From contig JBBDHG010000003.1 of assembly GCA_037951165.1 (NCBI GenBank), forward strand, positions 12,064,001-12,128,000: a stretch of DNA of 64,000 nucleotides, written 5' to 3'. Origin of the DNA: Lophius americanus. Its lineage: Eukaryota; Chordata; Actinopteri; Lophiiformes; Lophiidae. Position 1 is the stretch's first letter; each line of letters starts with the position of its first letter. Positions 45,090 through 57,129 of the stretch are shown piece by piece. The translations under genes and the position numbers were made by a program. The notes beneath the pieces are model-generated. The model ran no database searches. It was not told the DNA's origin and was given only the letters and a program-made list of their open reading frames with translations.

Positions 45090-45700
45090 TCAGTACTTGA
45101 CATTGAAGAATGAACCTGAACGGTACTTAAAGAAGTTGGTCGTTTTATACCATTGTGCTTTACAATTTGTCGCTGGTTTTGGATATCGCACACCCAACTG
45201 TACTCTGTGCACTGTTGCTAAGAGCCCAACTCTGTACGTCCAAAGACTCTTGCATTGGTTGGTGTTTAAAAAAACGAAAAACAATATAGTTTATGCCCTC
45301 AAAATATCTAACAGATGGTGGAGCTGGGGGGAAAAAGCCTTTCATTCTGCTGCTTCTTCTTCCTCCTGGAATAATCTATATAACCTTTGCAGAAGTATCT
45401 GAAACTGTCAGAACTTGTTTCTCTGGGGGAGTTTAAATCTATCTTAAAGGATTGTGAGAATATTGTGCTTGGTCTATGTAGTTGTTTCTTATATCCCATT
45501 GCATTCACTCTGTATCCTTTGTAATGGTTCATTTCAGATTATTGTATTCCCTAATTTTAGTATATGATAGTTGAATATATATGTTATATTGTATTGTATT
45601 GTGTCTATTTAATTGTTGTCAAAGTTTCTGTCTTGCTCTCCTGGCTAGGTCACTCACATCGCAATGAGAATTTTATCTGATGACCTAAATTATATCATGA
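45090..45700 (+). pseudogene. LINE C-terminal fragment with 3' tail
   Basis: The plus frame 45073-45402 reads LVVLYHCALQFVAGFGYRTP then NCTLCTVAKSPTLYVQRLLH and ends WWSWGEKAFHSAASSSSWNN. It matches the VxYHSALRFxTxxxYxTHHCTLYxxVxWPSLxxRRLxHW...GKKAFSxAAPxxWNxL pattern of a fish LINE group. The tail (45640-45690: CTCTCCTGGCTAGGTCACTC then CGCAATGAGAATTTTATCTG) resembles TTGGCCAGGTCNCNNTTGTAAANGAGATTTTAATCTCAATG. Related to the fragment at 5.0-5.6 kb. No polymerase domain; inactive. Confidence 0.75.
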
Positions 45701-45704
45701 AAAA

Positions 45705-46870
45705 AAAAACAATGTTACCGTCGAACAAACAAAAGTAATCAGACACTTGAAAATCTTTTTTTAATTACTACAACCTCTAATTAACCAACAAACTGTAGTG
45801 AATTTGGATAATTAGTTTTCACTAGAGAATGAAAGGAATGTCTAATTATTACCACACACTTTGTCATCGCACAGCATTAAATAATGTTGTTGTCTCTTAT
45901 TTTCGCACAAAATTTAAAGGGATTTTTAGGTGTGATGCCTTTGATTACAAAATCATGATGATGAACAAAAGTTGTTCTTTTGTTTAAAAAAGATGATATG
46001 TATTAGAAAATAATTGGCTTCAACTAGATTTTTCTTCTTTAGTTTCTATGTCTTGTCCATTCAATAGATGAACAGATGCTAAATATGACTAGCTACCATA
46101 ATAATAATTATTATGATTATTATTATTAATATAATAATTATTATAATATATATATTTTAAATCTCTTTATGGGCTTTATTTAAATGGCGGCAATATATCC
46201 CCTGAATTATTTGAGAGTGTAGAATAATGCTGTATATCAAGAGGTACGAATGCAAATTACATTTTCTGGATGCTTTAGGCCCCAAGTAGTAAAATCTCAT
46301 ATTTGATGTGCAAAATGTCGCCATATGTAAATATGACAGGTGAGAAATACCAGCAGTACATCTATCGTGTAAGGTGTTTATACAAGAACGGAACCAGTGA
46401 ACAGCTCAGTGAGAAGAATAACCCATCTGATGCTGTAGGAAGAGGATGGGAGAAAAGGGAGGCCACAGGTGATGGAGAGAGAGCTGAAGTGCAGAGATTG
46501 CATATGACGCAGAGACAAGGGCTGTGGGTTGTTGGAAATAATGGAGGAGAGAAAACGCGATGGAGATGATGAACTTGGCAGTGATGCATCTCTACAAATG
46601 ACATCCAGTGAAGAGCCCTTGAGAAAGTGAGACATATGCTTCTGCCCCTGGCTATGTTAATGCAGGGAAAGGTAGAGGAGGCGGTGGACGGGACATCATG
46701 TGTCCCGTGGCACACAGGAGGGTACAACAGGGGTTACATTGTTCTTCCACCGACACACTCCATGCTTTTGAGTTCTCCTGATGTTTTATTGCAAAGCAGA
46801 TGGCTCACCATAGAAGTTCCCATAATGAATCCAAAAGGAAATGTCTGTAAAAGCATGTATTAAATATAAA
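45705..46870. other. No gene seen
   Basis: A palindromic AT-rich patch lies at 46100-46155 (ATAATAATTATT words). Frames at 46303-46863 on both strands show no known domain. Confidence 0.4.
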
Positions 46871-46878
46871 CATTGCCT

Positions 46879-47060
46879 CTAATTCACAAAGCATTACACG
46901 GTCCTGCACTTCAGTATATCAATGATTCATCAGTTCCATAAAAACACACATTCCACTGAGGAGAGGGAATACTAGATTTAGAGAAACCTGCTTCCTGCCA
47001 GTGGAAATCACATCCTGGCACCAGACTCAGCCTACACAATGAACTCTTTTTAAACAATGT
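46879..47060 (+). pseudogene. Possible LINE C-terminal fragment
   Basis: From 46879 the frame reads IHKALHGPALQYINDSSVP, close to the FKALHGLAPxYISDLLxPY motif of LINE C-termini, and LAPDSAYTMNS about 45 codons later (another frame) resembles LAPKLWNSLP. It is short and frameshifted, so it could be coincidence. Confidence 0.35.
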
Positions 47061-47064
47061 AAAA

Positions 47065-48540
47065 TGCATGCTCTTCATTCCACAGCAAAGGTTCTTTTAA
47101 GGTCTGACTCCTGCCTCAGTGAAAGCTGATGCACCCGTAAGCCCAACCAGGTAGTGAGATGCTTAGAAGTTGAACATATGACCAACAGACTAACCACAAT
47201 GCTATGCTGTCAAAACCCAAGACAAGTTCCCATTGTTTCCGTCTTTCGTTTTGGACGGAGAGAGGAAGGCATTAAGCTTCTTGCCCCTCCATCCAAACCC
47301 GCTAAATGGAGCCAGAGACTTGAAATATGTGCTCACATGGGACCATATGTGGTCGTCTGGTCCAATTCAGGTGTCAGAGTCCTTAAGCTGATCTGATAGC
47401 AGACGTGGCAGAAAGGGTTAAGGTTATGGTGCATTTAATGTGGATTAAAGATATTTTATTACTGGTACTACCACGAGACTCCTGAGGGTGGTGGAATTCG
47501 GAGGGCCGTCGCAAAGGAAAAAAGGGAAAGCACTGGCCAAAAGTGTTTAAAAGAGGAGTCACTGGCTGCCACTGAAGAAGAAAGATCCGGCATGAGATCC
47601 AAGGTAACAGAGAAACCAACCCTGAGACATCCAGGTCTGATCATCCTGTAGTGGGACTGCTTTGACTGAGCATTCCTTGCATTAAAACACCCAATGATGT
47701 TGGGATGCACAACTGATGAAGTGTTCGTTTGGTAGCCCCAGTAAAGTGTGGAATCTTCAGGGATTGCAAAACCGAATCCCGGTGATCAATCTGCTCTTTA
47801 AATAAGACATAATTTGAGAATTGTTGGGCCTCATGGCCATGAATGAACTCGATTTCCCTCATTTCATTGACACTGGTGTTTCCACCAGGATGTTATGTCA
47901 GCCAAATGACCCCAGCTTTCAGCTAGCATTTATAAAAATGATGTCATCAGGTCCATAAAAGCCGAGTCCTTCTGATCTGCTTTTCTACTAGCACATCTGT
48001 CCACCTCTGGCCTTCCCTTCTGCAAATTTTGTTGCGGTAACCTGTCCAGAAATAGACACAATGAGGACTGACTCAGGAGGTAGAGCAGTCATCAACCTAT
48101 TGGGGTTCGGTGGTTTAATAGGTCCATTATTTTTCATCCTAGTAATGTCATTAACTTATATCTAGCACAACTCAACTTTGGTAGAAATTGTTGACATATC
48201 TGGATTAATTAAATTAATCAAATTACTTTTTAGTGAACGGGATTCAAAGTGTCTCTTGGGTTTCTGAAAAAAATTATAACATCCCTGATATAAATGAATT
48301 ACAATGAGTCTTACGACAGAGACCAGAATGAGAGAATTTAGAGTTGGTAATGTATGCTGATGTACGTGTATGTAATGTACGGCCTGAGCTGATACAGTAC
48401 GTTACAGTCATTACATCTTTAGAGCCATTACATCTTACATCTTTCATGTCTATTAACTCCTGCAGCGTCTCATTAATCTTAATTGTTGGTAACTGGCTAC
48501 AGCGGTTCCACATGATTAGTCTAATGGAGACACTAAAGAA
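47065..48540. other. No gene seen
   Basis: Short overlapping frames only. No repeat identified with confidence. Confidence 0.45.
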
Positions 48541-48544
48541 GAAC

Positions 48545-48592
48545 ATGTGTGTGTGTGCGTGTGTGTGTGTGGGTGTGTGAGAGAGTGTATGC
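48545..48592. repeat. Imperfect (TG)n microsatellite
   Basis: TGTGTG with C and G interruptions, followed by GAGAGAG. Confidence 0.85.
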
Positions 48593-48849
48593 TTGCGTTC
48601 GTGCTCTCAAAAGACCAACCAACTATCCATCCAAACAACTGACCAACAGATATGGTATAAAAATCAACTTTCTCGTGGGTTGAAACTGGAACGAGATTCA
48701 GTTCAGTGCATAGTTTGACCAAAGGGTGTCCGTCCTTTTACAGATTAGTTCTTTTGTGACATGCCACAGCCCATTCACAAAGTTCTTTTTAACATAGGTT
48801 CAGTAGTTTTGCTCAATTATTGTCAATGTTGGAAATACTAGCACATCGT

Positions 48850-49035
48850 GTCCAGACAACAGGCCAGACTCCAGGAAAAACTCTAGTTCGGACTGTAGTC
48901 AAGTCTACAATCTAGACTACAGTCAAGACTACAGGGCAGACTCTAGAAACCATTCCAGGCAAGACTGCAGTCCAGTCTACTATAAAGAACACAGTCCAGT
49001 CTACAAACTAGACGGAAATTCAGAACACAGTCCTT
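48850..49035. repeat. Degenerate tandem repeat on CAGTC(C/A)AGACTACA
   Basis: CAGACT, AGTCTACA, CAGTCCAG and TCTAGACTACAGTC words recur at irregular 12-25 bp spacing, with local palindromes (CTAGACTACAGTC). An eroded minisatellite. Confidence 0.6.
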
Positions 49036-49195
49036 GAACCATTTATTCATGTGGAAGCACTTCGGACTTTATGGACCTGGAATCCATTAGAACCTTTTTC
49101 GGGGATTCCAAATAGCTCAGATATAAGTGGGCAGCAGATTGATTGTGATTGGGTCTGTTTGTTTGTGTGAATTTAGCGATCAATGTGGCAGGGCT

Positions 49196-49457
<262 letters not shown>

Positions 49458-49459
49458 AT

Positions 49460-50645
49460 AGAAATAGAGATAGAATAGAGAATATGAGAAATAGAATACA
49501 GTGAATATTATAGTTATTTGATTTTGCTGTTCCGAACGGATGAATGGTTCTTAGTGGTTTAGACACACCAGCAGTCTTAAAGTAATAGGTCTGCAGTAAC
49601 ACTCTCTCTCTTTCTCTCATGCTTTTTTAATTGTTTGTTGTTTCCTTCAGCACCTCCTCCAGATAAAAACTCTTTTTAACACTCATCAGCACGTTTGCTC
49701 ATCATGTCCAACACCTTCACATGGAGAACACCCACTGGGGTCCGCTGTGGCCTCAAACCTTTACTTTTGTTTGCATTCACCGGAGGGAGTTTATTTCATC
49801 TCTTGTTTTGTTTGCACTTAGGGGGATAGAAAATGGTTCCTTGGTAAATCCTTGTGTAGATGATGGTTAAACAGAAGAAATAGGATAAATCTCCCAGTGG
49901 ACAACTTATATTTAACTGTAGCTATTCTCTCTCTCTCTCTCTTTCACTCTCCCCCCGCATTCCCTCACTGACCCCTCAGTCCCATTCAGATAAAACTGCT
50001 CACCCTGGACTTGTGAATAATATATTGACAGTATGCAAAGACTAAGCGGAGCATTTCTACTTGGGAGAGAGAGTCCCATGAATCACACATGCACAGCTGT
50101 TTTTAGCATCCTTTCAAAAAGTCAAACTGTTCCATGGCTCAATCTAAACTCAGAAAATCAGAAATGCAGAAAGGAGTGGAGCAGGGAGGAATTGGATCGG
50201 CCCAGTAGAACAGTTTTGAGCAAGGGCCTGGAAATGAAATCTGATGTTTTGAGGGAAGGAAACAGATTGTGTGCCGTTTACAACATAAAACTGTAAACTT
50301 TTCTTTGTGTTTTGGCCTTTAGTTCACACTGCAATACCGTTTTTGGGTCTTGAAAATGCAAAATTTTGAAAGCAGGTCCTAAGGTCTCATCAAAACGCCA
50401 TCAATTCTGTCTTTGTGTAAACTGTTTAAAACAATTCTTGTCAAAATATGACATCACATATTCCCTGTAAGTGACCCTATTCTAATTTCAGACTTATAGT
50501 TACACAGAAAAACAACAAAAACAATGTTAGACCATCTCCAGTGATACAATGATCAGGGGAGTTGATTGGCAATTCCTGGTCGGGATAAAGGAAATGAAAA
50601 TGACACCCTGAACAAATTTAGTCAAGATTCAAAATAATGAGCAAC
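49460..50645. other. No gene seen
   Basis: Contains a short (CT)n run at 49927-49945 and an 87-codon plus frame (50033-50296) without domains. Confidence 0.45.
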
Positions 50646-50646
50646 A

Positions 50647-50649
50647 TTT

Positions 50650-50680
<31 letters not shown>

Positions 50681-51451
50681 TACATTTAATTTATAACACA
50701 CTTGACATTTGGATCAAATCTCAAAGTGCTACAAAGTAAAAGCAGATAAAAGCATCAATAATATGGTTCTGCTGAAAAGGAAAGTTTTAAGTCCTTTTTT
50801 AAATTGTCGTCTGTGGAGCCCTCAGATGGTCAGGGAGGGCATTCAACAGACGACGGGCAGCAGATAAGAAGGCCTAATCACCCATGGGGCTGATCTTAGT
50901 CGGCGGAAGGAGGAGGCGGTATGAGTGGGTAGAACGGAGGGATTGTATTGAGGTTATTTGGGTGAGTAGTTATTTTAGGTAGGGGGGTGCGTTGTCATGG
51001 ATGCACTGGTGAGTGAGGAGAGAGATCTTATAATCAATCCTGAATGAAGAACGGGGGTGATGTGTTCGTGTTTACATACTCTCATCAGGATCCTTGCAGC
51101 ACTGTTTTGAACAAATTGTAGTATTTGAAGACTTTTATCAAGGATCCTGATGAGAAGTGAGTTACAGTAATCCAGTCTGGAGGAGACAAACTCGTGGACC
51201 AGCTTTTCAGCATCACTCAAGGTGAGTGAAGAACGGAGTTCGGAAATATTTCTGAGATGATGAAAGGAGATCTTGCAGATGTGTTTGATGTGGGATTCAA
51301 AACTGAGTTGAGGGTCGAATCTTACGCCGAGGTTGGTGACTGATGAAGAGAAGGGAATGTCGTGACCAGAGAAGGTAATACTGGTTATGGGGGAAGACTG
51401 GGTCTGATGTGGGGTGCCAATTAAAACTGCTTCGATTTTGGAGCTGTTCAT
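50647..51451 (-). pseudogene. LINE C-terminal coding fragment with 3' end
   Basis: The minus frame 51451-50975 starts MNSSKIEAVLIGTPHQTQSS and continues VTNLGVRFDPQLSFESHIKH, FHHLRNISELRSSLTLSDAE, KLVHEFVSSRLDYCNSLLIR and LQFVQNSAARILMRVCKHEH. It closely follows the segment after the reverse transcriptase in a fish LINE family. A frameshift moves the rest (YKISLLTHQCIHDNAPPYLK) to another frame. The 3' untranslated part runs to an (AAT)n tail at 50650-50679 (reverse complement), typical of such insertions. It is the best preserved LINE fragment here, but 5'-truncated. Confidence 0.88.
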
Positions 51452-51740
51452 CTACCCCTCCAATGAATGAAAATAATAACCTAAACTTAAGGTTATACAG
51501 TTTATATAAAGTAACTAAAAAACTTCAATCTTCCACTACTCTTATCTCAAGAGACATTCAAAAAAGCAAAAATGATGAACTTTACTGTGGAATTCTTTAT
51601 CAAGAAATGAAAAGATAAAATTATCCCTCTAAATTGTTGCTTACTTGACCAAATTCAAATTGTACTTAAAGTCACTACAACTTGATGCAAAAGTCCAAAA
51701 CTTTTGATTTATTGAAACTCAGAATTGAAACAATAACTTA

Positions 51741-51810
51741 CGCTCGTAGTATGCAGGGGATTGAGGGGCTTTTCAGTGATTCACCCTTGCTGTTGTGCTC
51801 AACAGCAAAG
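51741..51810 (+). repeat. Copy of the dispersed terminal module
   Basis: TATGCAGGGGATTGAGGGGC, then TTCACCCTTGCTGTTGTGCT and CAACAGCA, aligns with 14271-14330, 57990-58045 and 58871-58930. Only the module is found here. Confidence 0.6.
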
Positions 51811-51894
51811 TCCTTGTTTTACTTTACTCACATTCACTAGTGATGGAAGTTAAAGTCTGTCCACATTAGTATGAATGGAGGAGGGAAAACTGAG

Positions 51895-52205
51895 GCGTGT
51901 TCCAGAAAGTGGGTTGAGTAGAAACTCTGAGTTTGTTAAACCTGAAATTACTGAAAGTCTGTTTTTCTCCATTCCAGAAAGCCAGGGTAGTTCAACTTGA
52001 GTCAGTTACCATGGTAACAAACTCCATTAACCAAACCTGCTCCCTGTCAGGTTGTGTTCAACAAACCCTGCGTTAGTTCCTGACTCCGCCTCCTTCTGAG
52101 CCTGAAGCTGTCAGACGTGACCCGTCTGTCTATCATTTGTCATATCGTGTGTACGTCAGGAGAGGACTGACAGACTCCAATTAATCTCCAACATCACACA
52201 GCGCA
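51895..52205 (+). mobile_element. Harbinger-like MITE
   Basis: GTGTTCCAGAAAGTGGGTTG, AACTCTGAGTTTGTTAAACC, CCATTCCAGAAAGCCAGGGT and GTTACCATGGTAACAAACTC resemble the ends of PIF/Harbinger-derived non-autonomous elements in fish (TGTTCCAGAAAGCAGG...AACTCTGAGTTTGTTAACCCTGA...GTTACCATGGTAAC). It contains the palindrome GTTACCATGGTAAC. No transposase, and the far end is unclear. Confidence 0.5.
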
Positions 52206-52319
52206 GACGTATGATTTTCGGCAGGAGAGCATTTCTTTGGTTTCAATCAGCAGCCTCCAGCATGATGAATGATACTAAATTGACTTTGTTTAATTTGTCA
52301 AATATGATTAAAATTAAAG

Positions 52320-52450
52320 CGAGGTATAATCTTAAAACCATCTGCTGTTCATTAATTTTCTGCCTCCTTTCTGGCGATAGGTCGAAGTTTCTCCGTCTCT
52401 CCAGCTCCTCTTTGGGGATCCCGAGGCATTCACAGATGAGTTCTGACTGA
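52320..52450 (-). mobile_element. LINE 3'-end fragment
   Basis: The minus strand reads GTGAATGCCTCGGGATCCCC then AAAGAGGAGCTGGAGAGACG, as in the TGTGAACGCCTNGGGATCCCCCNGGAGGAGCTGGAGGAAGTG block near the end of a very common fish retrotransposon. The 87-codon frame through it (ELICECLGIPKEELERRRNF) is therefore repeat-derived, not a gene. Confidence 0.55.
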
Positions 52451-52454
52451 AAGT

Positions 52455-53730
52455 GAATCCAAGCACAATTAAAAATGATTTGCTTAGTGCTTCTGGCTGG
52501 TTTCACATCCGCTCAGTGCCCATGAATGAAAAGAAATGAAAAGAAATTCTGTTAAATATATTACCATTTTTACCATTACTGAACAACAATGAAGAGGGCA
52601 CAGCTAATAAATAGGTTCCATCATGCTTGTAGCTGTTGTGTGTTTTTAGCATGCTCTGTTGTTTCCCATGAACAGTTGACCAAAGAGAACACAGAAGGGC
52701 AAAGCACTTCAAGACAGACGGACCAGAAACAGTTTATCTACCATTCCCCCAGTGCATGCTGGGATAGACACCAGCCACAGTCAGGAAAAAAGAAAAAGAA
52801 TGAGTGAAGAGTAATTTAATCACGTTACTTCGGCCTGAAAGCGACCTCTTCTCTGATCTGTAGATGTGTCTGTGTCAGACAGCAGGCTGGCATACAGACA
52901 GGAAATTAAGTTGTTGTTTTTTCAAAAGGTGATGATTTAAAGATGATGGATGAATAAAAGCAAGGAGATGAAAAGCACCCAAATTCTTCATTACACTGAG
53001 CATCTGTGATGCAGATCTGAGACAGAATACATTTGCTCATTATGTTATTATCAATGTATACCGTGGTCCAGAAGTGGGAAACGTATTCAAATGATGTGAC
53101 AAACAATTTAACTAAAGAAAAAAACTAACTTACATTTTGTAAAACAAAATTACATATATTATATTATATATAACCACAAGCGTTACAGAAAGAGCAGCTA
53201 TAACACATAGGAAGGGGTTGTTGCTGCCCTTTATGTTAATTGGTCAGTCATTATTTACCAGATGAATAACTCATTATCAAAACACAAACAATGTATTTCT
53301 TGTACTGCGATGTGTTTCATGTTCTATTATATAATTTTGGGTGTGTCTTTATTTCCGTAAGTTAACTGCATCAATATTTTGCTTTCCTTTGCTACCAAGC
53401 AGAATTGACTCATATCAGATGCGCCCAGAGCGTCGGGTTGATCATGAGACGTTTAGAGGTTGACTCTGCAGCGTCTAAAAATGTCTATCCAAATATATCT
53501 GATTATCTCCATGCGATATGCGTTTGTAAGCATCAGACTTTTGAAGAAGCTCAAACTCTGTGGACTGAGGGACACCAACAATCATGTTTATAGATGTATG
53601 GATTTACCTTGTGTAAAAAGTTGAGAACAAAAATGATGAATGAAGAGTCAATGGAGACTAAAAACATTGAGGACTGGATTCGTAATCACCATCAAAGCTG
53701 AAATCACAGACTGATACAATGTGAGTGAAT
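52455..53730. other. No gene seen
   Basis: No recognised features. Confidence 0.45.
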
Positions 53731-53734
53731 TTGG

Positions 53735-54290
53735 ATCAGGACGTCTCCTGGACAGTCTAGTGTGCATGGCGCTGGGTTTGTCTGGGGTACCGGTACGTGA
53801 TGTCCAAGAAGTTCTCAGGTGGATTCAGGTCTGCGGAAAATGAGAACAAGTCAATGGCATCAAAAGATTCACCATCCATTAACTGCCCACACACATTTTC
53901 CTGGACATTGAGGAACCCAGAGTCCGCCGATACAGTGTAAGGTCCAAAGGTGGATGATGAAATCCTCCGACCAAACATGATAATGATGTTTTAGGTAGCA
54001 TAACATTCAGTGGGGTCTCAAGGAGTCTGTTTCTGACAGTTTGGTCAGAAACATGCACACCACTAGCCCACTGGAGTTCATTTTCTAGGAATTGGCAGAA
54101 CTCGTCCTGTTCCCCTTTGCCACAGATACAGGTCCTGTTTCTGGGTCGTTGTCCTTCTACGGTCCCAGCGCGTCTCCTGGTATCTCCGCCACACTCTTGA
54201 GTCTGTTCTGCAAGACACAGCAAACCTTCTTGCTACCACATGTATGGATGTTCCTTTCAGGTGGAGCTGGTTTCACCTGCAGAGACATTT
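53735..54290 (-). pseudogene. Tc1/mariner-type transposase relic, internally deleted
   Basis: The minus frame 54223-53879 has GGDTRRRAGTVEGQRPRN (the YQETGRxxRRxGxGRRR region) and ELQWASGVHVSDQTVRNRLL (the second helix-turn-helix, VHVSDQTVRNRLHE). Directly afterwards, FSADLNPPENFLDITYRYPR (53757-53860) matches SPDLNPIENLWDVMYRxIRR, which surrounds the last catalytic residue. The middle of the catalytic domain is gone, so two distant parts are fused across a deletion. Homologous to 13140-13560. Confidence 0.72.
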
Positions 54291-54294
54291 CTTC

Positions 54295-54700
54295 TTTAGG
54301 GTTTTTCCTCCTTTGCCTCCACCTGTTGTTCCTTTCATTTTCACCAAAGCAGCTGCAAGTGATTCATATTCACTTTTCCTTCCAGACTGCACAGAACGAC
54401 GTCCCAGACATATACTGACTCTGTGTTATACTGTGATATACAAGTGTTTCCCTTATTTTATTTTTTTTGAGCAGCATAATATCTTAATCTGTGTTCATGT
54501 TATTAGAACAACGTTTTCTTCTAATCATGAGGAGTTACGAAAGCTAGCGGCAGCGTTTGGAATCCATCAGCCTTAGAGCAGCACAGTGAGCCAGAGGTCA
54601 TATGGAACTCTTCATGAGTCAGAAGAGTCATCTTCACTCAGCCAGCACAGGATACCAGTGACTCACATCAATTCTATGATTTTAAACAGCATTATTACCA
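54295..54700. other. No gene seen
   Basis: T-rich sequence with chance frames. Confidence 0.4.
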
Positions 54701-54704
54701 TTAA

Positions 54705-54845
54705 ACCCTCTCCTAACTCATTGCTTTCACATTTTACTACATTTCAATTTATTTCCCTTTTATTATGACGACGCCTTGATGTAGCTGCGGCGAGAGGGAC
54801 AATTTCCAGTCAAGGATCAATAAAGTATCACGTATCAGTACAAGT
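54705..54845 (+). mobile_element. LINE 3' tail fragment
   Basis: GGGACAATTTCCAGTCAAGG then ATCAATAAAGTATCACGTAT and CAGTACAAGTATCAG has the AATTTCCCN...GGATCAATAAAGTATC tail with short tandem end of CR1/L2/Rex-like LINEs. Confidence 0.55.
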
Positions 54846-54849
54846 ATCA

Positions 54850-55330
54850 GCATCGGCTTACTCATCACTACCCATCAAACTACGGCGGCCTTCAAGTGAC
54901 CTTTAACATGTTAAAGGTCCTTTTACCGTGGCGCTCTTCAGCAGCATTCTTTTGGATTTCATTTTAAAAAGTGACCATAATTAATAATCATAATTAACTA
55001 ATATCCTTTTCAATGGATGGAAATTAAGGAGAACCTCTCAGGTCTGAGGGTTTGTTGCGTCCCGCTGAAGGAGAATGCTAACAGGTCATCATGCTTTTTA
55101 TGTCAGGTAATCTCTAATGCCTGAGCAATTATCATTGTGGATCTAAATACTTCTGCTGATTTATTTTTGATCATTTCTCCAATTATGCAAACAATACCCG
55201 GCCGTTAGAATTTATCTGTCGATCAGATGAATGGTGGCGAACGACTCCTGCTCTTAGCTGCAGCAGAGCGAAGCTCTCAGAACGCTGTGTGAGAAGAGGG
55301 GTCCAAAATCATGTTTGTGCGGAGTGTGAG
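54850..55330. other. No gene seen
   Basis: No recognised features. Confidence 0.45.
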
Positions 55331-55336
55331 CATATG

Positions 55337-55356
55337 AGTGTGTGATCGTGTGTGTG

Positions 55357-55398
<42 letters not shown>
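55337..55398. repeat. (TG)n microsatellite
   Basis: About 30 TG units with single CG and ATC interruptions. Confidence 0.96.
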
Positions 55399-55399
<1 letters not shown>

Positions 55400-56195
55400 A
55401 CACCTAACACAACATTAATCACTGACCGTGAGCAGACACAGATCATTGTGAGAAACAGGTTTGGGTCCGGCCCCTGCAGGGAGAATCAGGGTGTGTTTTT
55501 ACAAATAAGAAGCAGGTGTAGCAGCTGCTGATATCATCAACACTTAAATACTGAGGGGAATAGTCTTCTCTCTAGCGACTTTTACTCTCACCTGTGTCCA
55601 TCTTCCTGCAATCAAACCACCTTAGATGAACAACACCGTACACTGCGACAGGGTGCTGAATCGTAAATAGATGTCAGCGAAGAAACCAGAACAAACTCAA
55701 AGCATTCACATTAATTCAAACACCAAGTGTGCCAAAATGTAATTCAACAATAATAATCTCCCCCTAGTGTCCAAAATATACAACCTACCTTTCAATAAAT
55801 CATTCCAGTTCTTCCTCGCACTAATGTCCATTTGGGTATAAAATTTGAAATTGAGAAATGGTATAGTTTTATTGTTTATTTTTTTTAACCTGTCCTGTCA
55901 GGCTGCCTCAGCATGAAGAATGAGGATCTGGCTGCCTTGCAGTGCCAGACAGAATTTAGTCTGCAAAGGAGGAGTCTGTCATACTCCGCCAGTGGCCTGA
56001 ACTGAACTTTATTAGTTATTTTTATGTGTTATTAGTCGATGAAGCGACCGGACCGGTAAAGGGAGATCGGCAGTTGAGAGAAGGAAAGTGATAAGAAAGG
56101 GAAAAACATAAAGGGGGTTGAGGGAACAAAGAACAATATACTGGAACAAACATCTAAAAGAAATGCTAGAAAAACAACAATAACAGCAACTATTT
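55400..56195. other. No gene seen
   Basis: No recognised gene or repeat. Confidence 0.45.
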
Positions 56196-56199
56196 ATAC

Positions 56200-56356
56200 A
56201 TAAATATGTATACATATGCATACATGTCAGACACATACACACATAAACATGCACACACCCATGACGTTACATTCATAACTATATCATTTTGTGCTGACGT
56301 TCTGAGTGTGCGCGCGTGTATTTGTGAAAACGCGTATGCTTGTGTGCGAGTCTGTA

Positions 56357-56388
<32 letters not shown>

Positions 56389-56490
56389 AGTGAAAAGGGG
56401 GAGGAGGAGAGGGAGAACCCCACAACCCTTCAGGGGAGGGCAGGCGACATACACAAACTCACACAGTCACACACTCACACACAAACACAT
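56200..56490. repeat. CA/TG-rich zone with (TG)n core at 56361-56388
   Basis: ACACA-rich, then TGTG-rich, then CACA-rich sequence. The flanking halves are of opposite strand composition and could fold back. Confidence 0.8.
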
Positions 56491-56494
56491 ACCG

Positions 56495-57125
56495 TGTACA
56501 TGATGTTGTATTGACTTGGGTGCGTAACCCTTACCCTAACTCCATGGAATAGTTTTTGACTTAATGTATTAACACAAGCCATCTGCAACAACGATTACGA
56601 TTCCATGATATCCCCGACTTATCTGGGATATAATACATGCATGAGTAGTCAGAACACTCGATAAAAAGCTCGATACAAAACCTTAATTGGGTATAAGCCC
56701 ATTAAGTTAATTAGAAATCTCAGAAACTTCACCTTTTTGAGTGTAAGCGGTTATTTTATGAACTATTCTGATTTATTGTTGAATGCTTGAATTTCTGTCT
56801 CTCTATGGTGTTTATGTTTGGTGCAACCAACTCATTATAAAGAAAAAAAGGAGGAGGGGCTTTTACTGATCATCAACTTTGCAAAGTCTGTTTGATTTTT
56901 AGGTATCATTTTTGATTGGTTTAGGTTTAATGTATTGTGAAAGTTCTATATTTTGGTTTGTAGTAAGAATTATTGACCTGGATATTAGTGACGATGGCAG
57001 TGATCATTTGCATGACCTGTAAGACTTCTGATTATATTTGTACATCTTATTAAACACAGAAGTTAAAAACATCACAATGAGATTTAGATAATGCGTTTTC
57101 CTTCTTAAATCTGACATAGTCTAAA
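56495..57125. other. No gene seen
   Basis: AT-rich, no recognised element. Confidence 0.45.
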
Positions 57126-57129
57126 CTGC

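Noticed and set aside
52243..52506. 87-codon minus frame with charged helix (GIPKEELERRRNF)
   Set aside because: It lies in the 3' end of a common fish retrotransposon; the wording follows the repeat, not a gene.
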